This document shows positions 37,594-47,127 of a DNA stretch of 64,000 nucleotides, piece after piece. The stretch is from Mortierella alpina (taxonomy: Eukaryota > Mortierellomycota > Mortierellomycetes > Mortierellales > Mortierellaceae): the NCBI GenBank assembly GCA_029449245.1, contig JANATF010000003.1, positions 2,480,001 to 2,544,000 of the forward strand, read 5' to 3'. The position numbers were made by a program, and so were the translations under genes. The first letter of the stretch is position 1. Every line of letters begins with the position of its first letter. The notes under the pieces are model-generated. The model was not told the origin of the DNA and made no database searches. It saw only the letters and a program-made list of their open reading frames with translations.

Positions 37594-40124
37594 CTACTTT
37601 GTCAACTGTGACAGATCCTCGTCCGATCTTGCCTGCGATCTCCTTTCAGCCTCATCTCTTATCTCTGATCTCTTGCTTGATTCCAGCAACTCATCCGACA
37701 CCGCCACAAAGATGGTCTTAGTGTCGCCACTTCGGATCTTGCCCTCAAGCTCGACAATCTCTTGGTCGTGTCTCCTCTTGATCTGCGCCAGCGCCATCGT
37801 CTCGACAATCGACAGCAAGAAGTACGAGATCATGATAAAGATGATGGTGTTCCAGATCAGCCCCACAAGACTTGTCGAGTTCTCCGTCTGGTCTTCTGAA
37901 GGCTTTGCGTCTCCGTACAGTGCGCCCTTGTGCGAATCAATTCCATCTGCAAGGTATCCGTGGATCAGCGGGTTCGATCGCTCCAGCCATCCCATGAATG
38001 CAGCCAGTGTATCTGCAGAGAACATCAAGATCACAAAGAGTGTCTACGAGGGAGAGATGGAGACTGAAAGCGTCAGATGGTACTCTATGACAACTTTGCG
38101 GTACTGGTCGTATCCTTTGCCTCCCTGTTGGACACAAGCTTTACCTGAATCGATGACTTGACGACGGCCTTGCCGAGGAACGTTGCTCCAAAGAATGTCG
38201 AAAATGGGATCAAAAAGTGTCCGCAGGTAATTCCAGCCAGATCAAAGAGAGGATTGGGGATCTAAATAAGAATGAACAAAAGAGCATGCCATCTGTTGGT
38301 CCACTGTACAACGCACTACAGCGAGATCCCAATGCCAAAAGGTCCAGTGTGCGGGTTCCATCGACTCAAAACACTTACAGATGCGCACAAAAAGATGCCG
38401 AAAAAGCCTAGTCGTTTCATGCCCTCGTGCACCATGAGAAGGATCCGCTCCTTGTACGACACAGAGTCAGGTTTCTTCTTGAGCAGATCCTCAATGGCTG
38501 CAAGTTCCTCGTTCCTGTTTCCTGAGAGTGCGGCTGATTGATCAAAGAAAAATACTCTTTGGTCAGTATGCGAGCTCTAACAGCTCCTTCGTTTGTCCTC
38601 GTCTCCTCATAACCGCGTACATACCTGCTCGTGCAACAAAGTACGGCGGCAACTCTCCGATTGCTGTTCCCAGACCCCAGAAGAAGCTTTCCCACTGCAC
38701 TGCACAAAAGACGGAGTAGATCGTCAAGGGTATTGCCAGCTCCTCGGGTGACTTACAGAGGAATCTAGTAGGTCAGTAGGTCATGGACGGGCATGTTAGA
38801 CCTGCCGGAAGGGTCGCGCGGTGATCACTGCTGTGTTTCCAGTTGCCATTCAGCAAAAAGCACTTGCCTCTGATCGCCCCTGACAGCAAAGTCTGTGTTA
38901 CCGCACTTGTAAGCGGCCAGGGTGACTTCAGCAATGTGTGGGCCCAGAAAGAGAATGAATGTGTGTAGGCCTGTCCCCAAACCGACCGAGGACGCGATGC
39001 CTAGTAGTATCCAGTATCCATACCAGATCATACCGGACTCTGCATGCTCCAGGATCTATGAGTATTAGTGAGCCGATGTATAAGTTGGAAGATATATTAT
39101 TAGTTGCATAGTCGCCATCGAACATGAAACCTAACTCAAGTTCTTCAGAAGTGAATATATTGCAAAAGATACTAGTGTACCCCCTCCACGAGTCTTCCTT
39201 ACCGGTTGGTGAGCGCCATCTGTTTGGTACACGACGTAGAGGATAGCGCACACGACCGGCAGAATCACTAGCAGATACTGCTGCGAGACAATCCAGACCA
39301 GAAGCATGCGGAACTCGTGCAGGAGGTAGAGGAAAAAGAATGAGAGCACCGTCAATGGTGAAGTATATAGTGAGATCTCCTGCCGCTCCGTCTCCAGCGC
39401 GACTCTTCGGCGGTTAATAAAGTCTAGAGGAATGGAAGTATTCACATCCCGAATTTTGGTTAGACCACGTAAAGTTTGTCTCCTTTCGCGACCACCATGT
39501 CACTCGTCTTTTTCCATTGAAGCTCACCAGCGAAATGGGCAGAGAAGCTACTGGTCCGCTTGGGTGCCCTGGGCTTCCTAGACCTGCTGACCGACCTGGG
39601 GCTCATTAACGTCTCGCCTTCTGCAAATGCGAATGGAGGCGACTTTGTCTTCTCTGAGCTAATGGTGTTGTGTGTGCTCTGTGTGGCCTCAGAGGCTATC
39701 GTGGCCGAGGTTGTTGTTTCCGAGCTTGCTAGTCTGCTTTTCAGCGTGCTCCTGTTTCCTGCGGTAGACTGCCCGCGCTGGCGAAGCAGTTCCCGCAGCT
39801 GTCTGGAGGAGTGGTGGGTCCATGGGTATAGATGGCCCTCGCTGCTTGTGCTTGAACGGCCCGCATCCGTGTCCGAGTCTGTCTCGATGCCACTGTCCAT
39901 GTCACTCTGCGCAGAGGAGCTGTCGTCGCTGTGTTATGTTGATTTGTCGAGGAGGGAAGGAAGAAAAGAGAGGGGCAGGTGTGGATAAAGACGGATTAGT
40001 GGCCAATGGAATTGCAGAAACGAATCAGGAGACATGGCATGACCCATGGGGTTGGATATTTAAGAAAAAAAAAAGGGTATTACTTGTGGATCAGGTGGTT
40101 GAACATGTTTCGGTAGAGACTCAT
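37594..40124 (-). CDS. VMP1: VMP1-type VTT-domain ER membrane protein with SAP-like motif, copy A
   Basis: Eight minus-strand exons: 40124-40084, 39928-39528, 39423-39203, 39055-38868, 38764-38625, 38533-38379, 38261-38145 and 38043-37594, giving 570 aa. The C-terminal two thirds match vacuole membrane protein 1: [39 protein letters not shown] and [19 protein letters not shown]1 is an ER lipid scramblase needed for autophagosome formation and ER contact sites in animals. The N-terminus (about 45-80) carries a SAP-like helix-turn-helix ([20 protein letters not shown]) not typical of VMP1. Intron 4 (38765-38867) has a GC donor (AG/GCAAGT). Exons 4-8 lie in a tract nearly identical to copy B. 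The last ~40 residues are copy-specific. Convergent with HEATR6 (203 bp). Confidence 0.9.
37724..39025 (-). repeat. ~1.3 kb inverted near-identical tract, arm A (in VMP1 copy A)
   Basis: The reverse complement matches 43120-44422 almost base for base, through exon 4 (part), five exon/intron boundaries and most of exon 8. Only scattered single-base differences are seen; intron 4 differs at one base. Identity stops abruptly after GAAGTGGCGA in exon 8, and on the other side intron 3 does not align between copies. Confidence 0.88.
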
Positions 40125-40673
40125 GTTGAAGAAGACTCTGCATGACACATGAGAGGGGAACAGAGATGCCGTGTGCTCAGCTATGTGCCTGACAATGAGG
40201 TCAAGAGGTGGATGTGTGTTGAGGCAGAAAGGGGAAAGACAAAAAGAAAAATAAGAAAAAAAAAAATGAGACGCGCACTCTGTAACTATACGTGTTGGTC
40301 CGAGCACCCCCCCAAGGACATATCGCGAGCGGGATCAGAAGGTTGAAGTCTGTGTGGGTGATTCCATCCACAGCATGGCCTGAACCTGAACAACAAGAGA
40401 AGGCCTCTTGCAAGGAGCGGAACCCCGCAATACAACCCACTGTAGCTGTGAAACCCTCACCACACCCTCATTTCCTACGTGTTCTTCCTTCAAGGCTCAC
40501 GGGCGCACTGCAAGTTGCCTTGAAAGCTCAACGTGGCGCCCAGCTGGAACGAAAACGTTATTCCTTTCGTCTCACCGCAGCCACTTAACAAAATGAAGGA
40601 TGATCATTCAAAGGAAAGAAAACCAAAAAAAAGCTGAAGCATCCGCGCGGGATTCGAACACAGAGACAAAAGC

Positions 40674-40677
40674 AAAA
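40674..40677 (-). terminator. Pol III terminator of tRNA-Pro copy A
   Basis: On the minus strand TTTT follows 6 bases after the tRNA 3' end, within the palindrome arm. Confidence 0.7.
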
Positions 40678-40683
40678 GATCAG

Positions 40684-40754
40684 GGCCGAACCGGGAATTG
40701 AACCCGGGACCTCTCGCACCCTAAGCGAGAATTATACCACTAAACCATCCGGCC
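40684..40754 (-). tRNA. tRNA-Pro (anticodon AGG), copy A
   Basis: 71 nt without intron. The acceptor stem pairs GGCCGGA with TTCGGCC (one G-T). The anticodon stem CTCGC/GCGAG encloses the loop TTAGGGT, giving anticodon AGG. The T arm CCGGGTTCAATTCCCGG is canonical and doubles as the B box; TGGTTTAGTGG is the A box. It reads CCU, and CCC by inosine at position 34. CCA is not encoded, as is normal in eukaryotes. Transcribed leftward. Confidence 0.95.
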
Positions 40755-40900
40755 ATGTTGAAAATTGGATTATGGAAAGGTGTACAAGAGCTAGTGAACA
40801 AATTGTGGCTTGGCAGAGGCTTGGCATTCTAAATCACGTGGCCAAGCCACAATTTGTTCACTAGCTCTTGTACACCTTTCCATAATCCAATTTTCAACAT

Positions 40901-40971
40901 GGCCGGATGGTTTAGTGGTATAATTCTCGCTTAGGGTGCGAGAGGTCCCGGGTTCAATTCCCGGTTCGGCC
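40901..40971 (+). tRNA. tRNA-Pro (anticodon AGG), copy B
   Basis: Identical in all 71 bases to copy A but on the plus strand, so the two genes diverge from a shared 146-bp centre. The cloverleaf is intact, with the same A and B boxes and anticodon AGG. A Pol III terminator follows at 40978. Confidence 0.95.
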
Positions 40972-40977
40972 CTGATC

Positions 40978-40981
40978 TTTT
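40978..40981 (+). terminator. Pol III terminator of tRNA-Pro copy B
   Basis: TTTT lies 6 bases after the tRNA 3' end, with a second T5 run at 40984-40988 as backup outside the arm. Confidence 0.7.
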
Positions 40982-40984
40982 GCT

Positions 40985-42109
40985 TTTTGTGCCATTCGTC
41001 GCCGATGGTGATTGTACGTTTACAAGCGTCAAGAGCTTGAGGCTCATGTTGTACATTTTTGTTCAGGGAAGCCGTTGCTCACCTATTGAGTCAGTCAGGG
41101 TGCATCGAGTACGCAGAGCGAACGTGTCTTGCATTGCAGTTGTGCGCGGTGAGGGGTAGTCATGTTCTATCATGCGGCCCCCCTGTATTTTTTTTTTTTT
41201 TTTTGACTCGAGCGAGCGTGCTGCATATCGCGTCTTTCAAAGTATTCTACAACATGACACCACGCCTGTTTCTTCTGGCTGTTGCTTGGACAGACATGAG
41301 TGCTGGTTGAGATGCATGCAGTCTGTTAGAGGAGGTAAAAGTTTGCACTCCGGTTTGCTGCATAAAATGTCAACCCGGCGGGCAGGTGTCGGAAGTCAAA
41401 ACCGAGTCTGAAAAATAAGCATTGTCTTCTCTCGATCGGCTGCTGGGATGTCTTTTACCCTTTTGAAAGGAAGAAGCGACAGGCGGCAGAGAAGCAGGTT
41501 GCAACAGGACCGACTGCTGGCTCATAGGACTGCAAGCCCGCTGGGCGGGTGCCGTTTTTCTTTGTTCAAACATACGCGCGCTCGATCACGATCCCGTTTG
41601 GCCGGCCCTTTTTTCTTTTTTTTTTCTACCTTCCTCTCTGCCCAACTTCAGCCTTTTTTTGATCCCCTCACCCACCCACCCTCGTCTCGTCGTTCCCTTT
41701 TTTCCTCTCTTCTCCTCTCGTGTTGTCCCCGTCTCCCTTGCCCGACCTTGCTCATCAACAGTCTCCTCCGACAATTGCTCCTTCGCTCTGATTCTCCTTT
41801 TCGCTCCTGGTTTAGTATCTCCACCAGGACCGCGCTCCTTGCGTCCATCCTCTCGTTGGACTCTCCACTCTGCCCCCTTGCCATCTCCGTGGAAGGACGC
41901 CCGCTCGATCCACAAAGGGTCCTCATCTTTCAAGGCCCCAAAGCACCGGCGCAGTCAACAGGAACTCGGGATCAACCATCCTCTTTTCCACCCATCCCAG
42001 TGCCTGACTCCACATCCCGTGGAGCAATTGTCGCAACCTTCAGCAAAGTAGAAGCAGCATTTGGACAATCAGTACACCAGCAGTTGGAGCAGCATAGTCG
42101 TCCTTCACC
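40985..42109. other. Upstream region and long pyrimidine-rich leader of VMP1 copy B
   Basis: Contains a T-run near 41190-41204 and a strongly C/T-rich stretch from about 41600 to 41900. A 232-codon frame at 41448-42146 is low-complexity L/S/R/P-rich and out of frame with the VMP1 start; it is not called. Confidence 0.55.
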
Positions 42110-44519
42110 ATGGCCTATTACCAGAACAACATGTTCAACCACCTGATCCAAAGGTAAAAAAAAAAGGGACAACCGACAGCTTGGTCAAAGGATCACGCCA
42201 TGCTGTTGACTTGGCTAACGTTTGTTTCCTCTCTGGCTGTCTCTGCACCTTATCTTGAGCAGCGATGCAGGTCAAGGATCTGGCATGGATGACGACGACT
42301 CTGACAATGCAATGAGTACCTCAAGTGGAACCAACACGCAGCAGACCTATCCCTGGAGCAGCTACTCAATACCGCAGCTGCGCGAACTCCTCCGCCAGCG
42401 GGGACAGCTTACCACAGGAAGCAAGAATGCACTGAAGAAGCGCCTGAAGAATCTGGATCGCTCCGTCAAATCTGAAAGCGCTGCCCAGCCGACCACCACC
42501 ATCAACATCTCCAGTCAACTTTCTCAAGGCCTGGACATTGACTCTACTGAAGGGAATGGATCAGCAAAGGCTGAGGATACCTCCCGCCGGCCAAAAAGCA
42601 CACACCCGCTGCGAGCCAGGATCTCCTCGCGGTCCAACAGTTTCTCAGCCCACTTTACAGGTACGTAGTGTGCCCCGAACTCAGGCTCCGCGCTTATCCA
42701 TGGGGCTGTCTCTTATTGATCCGTCTGCCCCCCACGTCCCCTCTCCTTAGATTTCATCAACCGTAGAAGAATTGCTCTGGAGACTGAGCGGCAGGAGATT
42801 TCGGTCTATACCTCTCCGTTGACCGTGCTCTCCTACTTTGTCCTGTACATCTTGCACGAGTTCCGCATGCTTCTGGTCTGGATCTTCTCTCAGCAGTACT
42901 TGCTCGTCGTGCTGCCACTTTTGACGGCTGCTGTATACTTTGTGTACCAGACTGACGGTGCTCACCAACCGGTAAGAGTACCGCTTTGTTATTTTTAGAC
43001 TACATTGAAGCAATTGGGTATTTAGGAAATGAAAAAATGACGACAGCCTTCGCAGGTTTCGCTAACACTCCACTTTGTTCTATACACAGCTCCTGAAGCA
43101 TGCCGAGTCAGGTTTGATTTGGTATGGATACTGGATACTACTTGGCATCGCGTCCTCGGTCGGTTTGGGGACAGGTCTACACACATTCATTCTCTTTCTG
43201 GGCCCACACATTGCTGAAGTCACACTGGCCGCTTACAAGTGCGGTAACACAGACTTTGATGTCAGGGGCGATCAGAGGCAAGTGCTTTTTGCTGGATGGC
43301 AACTGGAAACACAGCAGTGATCACCGCGCGACCCTTCCGGCAGGTCTAACATGCCCGTCCATGACCTACTGACCTACTAGATTCCTCTGTAAGTCACCCG
43401 AGGAGCTGGCAATACCCTTGACGATCTACTCCATCTTTTGTGCAGTGCAGTGGGAAAGCTTCTTCTGGGGTCTGGGAACAGCAATCGGAGAGTTGCCGCC
43501 GTACTTTGTTGCACGAGCAGGTATGTACGCGGTTATGAGGAGACGAGGACAAACGAAGGAGCTGTTAGAGCTCGCATACTGACCAAAGAGTATTTTTCTT
43601 TGATCAATCAGCCGCACTCTCAGGAAACAGGAACGAGGAACTTGCAGCCATTGAGGATCTGCTCAAGAAGAAACCTGACTCTGTGTCGTACAAGGAGCGG
43701 ATCCTTCTCATGGTGCACGAGGGCATGAAACGACTAGGCTTTTTCGGCATCTTTTTGTGCGCATCTGTAAGTGTTTTGAGTCGATGGAACCCGCACACTG
43801 GACCTTTTGGCATTGAGATCTCGCTGTAGTGCGTTGTACAGTGGACCAACAGATGGCATGCTCTTTTGTTCATTCTTATTTAGATCCCCAATCCTCTCTT
43901 TGATCTGGCTGGAATTACCTGCGGACACTTTTTGATCCCATTTTCGACATTCTTTGGAGCAACGTTCCTCGGCAAGGCCGTCGTCAAGTCATCGATTCAG
44001 GTAAAGCTTGTGTCCAACAGGGAGGCAAAGGATACGACCAGTACCGCAAAGTTGTCATAGAGTACCATCTGACGCTCTCAGTCTTCATTTTCTCCCTCGT
44101 AGACACTCTTTGTGATCTTGATGTTCTCTGCAGATACACTGGCTGCATTCATGGGATGGTTGGAACGATCGAACCCGCTGATCCACGGATACCTTGCAGA
44201 TGGAATTGATTCGCACAAGGGCGCACTGTATGGAGACGCAAAGCCTTCAGAAGACCAGACGGAGAACTCGACAAGTCTTGTGGGGCTGATCTGGAACACC
44301 ATCATCTTTATCATGATCTCGTACTTCTTGCTGTCGATTGTCGAGACGATGGCGCTGGCGCAGATCAAGAGGAGACACGACCAAGAGATTGTCGAGCTTG
44401 AGGGCAAGATCCGAAGTGGCGATACCAAGGCCCTCTTTGTGGCCGTCTCGGAAGAGCTGGCAGAGTCCACAAAGTCGTCGCCTGTTCCGGCCGCCGGCAA
44501 AGTTGCCATAGAGGCCTAG
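42110..44519 (+). CDS. VMP1: VMP1-type VTT-domain ER membrane protein with SAP-like motif, copy B
   Basis: Eight exons: 42110-42153, 42263-42660, 42751-42971, 43090-43277, 43381-43520, 43612-43766, 43884-44000 and 44103-44519, giving 559 aa. Exons 3-7 match copy A in length, and exons 1+2 sum to 442 nt in both. The SAP-like motif is at residues 49-79 ([20 protein letters not shown]), a better match to the SAP consensus than copy A's. The VTT/VMP1 core follows with the same blocks as copy A. The 5' half (exons 1-3) has diverged clearly from copy A, as has the C-terminus ([20 protein letters not shown]). The GC donor of intron 4 (43278-43380) is shared. Both copies look intact and translatable, so both may be functional. 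Confidence 0.9.
43120..44422 (+). repeat. ~1.3 kb inverted near-identical tract, arm B (in VMP1 copy B)
   Basis: Partner of 37724-39025. Near-identity includes introns 4-7, while the intron just upstream (42972-43089) cannot be aligned with its counterpart (39056-39202). This points to conversion rather than protein-level constraint. Confidence 0.88.
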
Positions 44520-44836
44520 TGGCCAATCGCACGTAACCTACTTTTTTATTTACATACACATCCTAATAACAACAGACTGCCTCCACTGTTTTTCACCATT
44601 ATATTTCACGCTGTATCCCAAGGCGAGGGCAGCGAGATCGAGGCCTTGCCTCCACATGCTTGCTTTGTTGAAGACGAGTGGTTGAGCTGCGCGATCTCGA
44701 TCACCCAAGAGCTTACGTGACACACGCGCGTCCCAGTCTATAGGAAAGTCTAGGCCATAAAAGTATCGTTCATTCTCTTTCCTCCCGCCTCTTTCTTCCC
44801 TCACTCCATCCGCAAAGACATTGAACCCCCTTTGAA
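44520..44836. other. Short intergenic region between VMP1 copy B and the Pgc1-like gene
   Basis: Tandem genes separated by 317 bp that serve as 3' flank and promoter. No gene seen. Confidence 0.6.
44756..44762 (+). promoter_or_regulatory. TATA-like element of the Pgc1-like gene
   Basis: CATAAAA, about 75 bp upstream of the ATG at 44837, in a C/T-rich leader. Assignment is by position only. Confidence 0.45.
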
Positions 44837-46504
44837 ATGTTGCGCCAGCAGATCCTCACATTGGCCTCATCTCGCTTCAACAGACTCCCGCTCAGCGTCG
44901 GGCATCGGTAAATTCCATCGCCTCCCTGATTCGCCAAACGCTTCTTGAAATTTGGGTCTGGCTCTGCAGGTGGCATCGTGCTGAAATGAGAATGCCCAAC
45001 CCTCATCGTACACCCAACCCTGCTCTCCACACCCCCCTCTCCTGCCGCCTTATTCCAACCTTTACTCTGGCATGCCTCTAGGGGTGCATCCGAGCAGTGG
45101 CCCGAAAACTCTATCCTGTCCATGGGCCAGGCTGTGAAGGACGGTGCAGACGGACTCGAGGGCGGTAAGTTGGTTGCAGAGCCGCACATTCAAGTGGTTA
45201 TTCTATTTTGCCGCGTACAACCAGAGCAAACACAGATACACTGCGGTAAGATTCTCAACTGTTTTGCCTGCTACATTGCTTCCATTGGAATTAGACCTTC
45301 ACTTGACCGCCGATGGCGAAATCATTGTCATGCACGACCCCTCACTTGACAGAACTACAAACGGCACAGGCCTCGTTAAGGACCGGCCGTGGCATGGGTA
45401 CATCGATGGATTAGTCTCCAAAAAGGAGCCCCATGTTGGGGTCCCGCGCTGCATCGACTTCCTGGCCTTTTTGGCCCAGGAGGGCAACGAGAAGGTCTGG
45501 TGGAACATCGACATCAAGGTATGGCCATTACATCAAGTACCCAAGTACACGTACCTAGTGCTGGTGTTGTTTTAGTCCATTGCATTACAGTGTTGGTTTT
45601 GCAATGGAAGGGATATGGGCGAGACCTTTTTTTTTTAGTTCCCAGGCTCCAACTGCACTTGCCCATCATGGTGATGACGCTACATGCAGGCCTTCATGAT
45701 CCATCATTATCATCCCCGACACTCTAGCGCTGTGTTTAGTGTCTTTTTTTTTTGAGGGTCTTGGTTACAGCGATCTCTCCTGTGGTATTCCACTCTTGCT
45801 CGTATCCAATGGGCCAGTACGGACTAAGAACATATCTCTGACTGTCACTCTCTTACTGTCCTTTCCACCTATGTTGACTGGTTTAGATGAACAACTCGCC
45901 TTCATTACTGCTGTCCAAGTTTGCAAAGCTGATCCAGGACCATTTCCCGAACCGCGACTTCTCGTCACAGATCGTCTTGGGACTCTGGCATCCCAAATTC
46001 CTCGCTGCCGCAGACAAGTACTTGCCAAAGTTCGGTCGCATCCACATTGGCTTCAGTCTTGCGATAGCACAGGAGCATTTCCCACCGAGCGCTGTCGATG
46101 GTTACAGTATCAACTTTATGGTACTCTCCACGCCCGCAGGACGACACTTTATTAAGGAGATGCAGGCAGCTGGCAAGCCAGTCCTGACCTGGACCGTCAA
46201 CGAGCCCACCGAGGCTCGCGAGTGTATCAGGATGGGGGTTGATTATGTTCTTACGGATCGAACCAAGGTCCTGACGAACGTGCTGCACGAGTACGAGACC
46301 CTAGGCAAAGAAGGAGTCGAGCGAAAGTACGCAGACGAGGTGTTCAATACATGGAGCCGGTGGTACAGATACACATTCTGGCGGAGCTTGATTTGGATCT
46401 TCCTAACCATGCGGTTCAACAGTGCAACCAAGCGATTGGATATGGAGCTGGATCTGGATCCGAGCTCGCACTTGAACATGATGCCCAAGGTGGGTGTTAT
46501 TTAG
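44837..46504 (+). CDS. Glycerophosphodiester phosphodiesterase, Pgc1-like
   Basis: Exons 44837-44907, 45082-45164, 45295-45518 and 45887-46504 give 331 aa. The GDPD active site is complete: [13 protein letters not shown] (H23, R24), [20 protein letters not shown] with the metal-binding acidic pair, and [14 protein letters not shown] with the second His. Later blocks WWNIDIK and [20 protein letters not shown] ... DYVLTDR match the barrel. A hydrophobic patch near the C-terminus ([12 protein letters not shown]) recalls the membrane tail of yeast Pgc1, a phosphatidylglycerol phospholipase C on lipid droplets and ER. Size (Pgc1 321 aa) also fits. General glycerophosphodiesterase activity is the safe call; PG specificity is inference. 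Confidence 0.9.
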
Positions 46505-47127
46505 GCGCGGGATGCATTTCGATAGAATGATGACCAGACGTGCACGCAATTTAGAAGGAGGAGGAAGGAAAAAGGCACGAAACATAGAGGGTTTTCTCCC
46601 AACTCGCGCGACCAAGACGCGTCGTCCCTGCGGAGTGCGAGCATGAAGCATAAAGTCGAAGTCAGAAAAGTCTTTTTTTACAGAAGGAAAAGAATAAAGC
46701 AGCATTCTTCCTTGCCTTCCCAGGGGAGCGGCACTCGCCCGCAGACAACAAAGGGACAAAAGAGAAGAAGGGGTGCAAGGGGGGCAGCAGTGGGCACACT
46801 TTTCTTGCTTTTTCCTGTCCCTGCCTTCGGCTGCATGCATTTCTCTCCTTGTTTTCGCGTCTGGTTTTTTCCTGGGAGAGGCCGAGGGCGTTTAGGAGCA
46901 GGTGAATCCATGGTATGTGTTTCCCTTGCAGGAGTCGCGAATATCATGTTCTGACTTTTCACTTCACTCCCGTCCAGACCAGTCCCCAGTCCCTGTCCAA
47001 AAGAGACCGCTCGCGCTCTCTCTTTCTCTCTCTCAGTCTCTCTTCCCTGCACATTCTCTCGCTCACTGACTTCATTGACTTCAGCAGGCACCATTCCTCA
47101 ACGATTCCTGCCAAAAAAACTTTTGTC
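46505..47127. other. Intergenic and leader of the GT69 gene
   Basis: The last ~150 bp is a C/T-rich leader (TCTCTC near 47019-47045). No gene seen. Confidence 0.6.

Larger units (their letters stand above)
40671..40984. repeat. Perfect palindrome, 144-bp arms with 26-bp centre
   Basis: Positions 40671-40814 and 40841-40984 are exact reverse complements, centred at 40827.5. Each arm holds a full tRNA-Pro gene, 60 bp of its 5' flank and 13 bp of its 3' flank. The centre carries CACGTG. Confidence 0.95.

Noticed and set aside
38869-39055. VMP1 exon 4 reading on to the TGA near 38827 without splicing, as a truncated protein
   Set aside because: The GC donor joins it in frame to exon 5 and restores the full VMP1 core. 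The same structure is in both copies.
41448-42146. 232-codon open frame upstream of VMP1 copy B
   Set aside because: It is a translation of a C/T-rich leader, overlaps the VMP1 start in another frame and has no domain.
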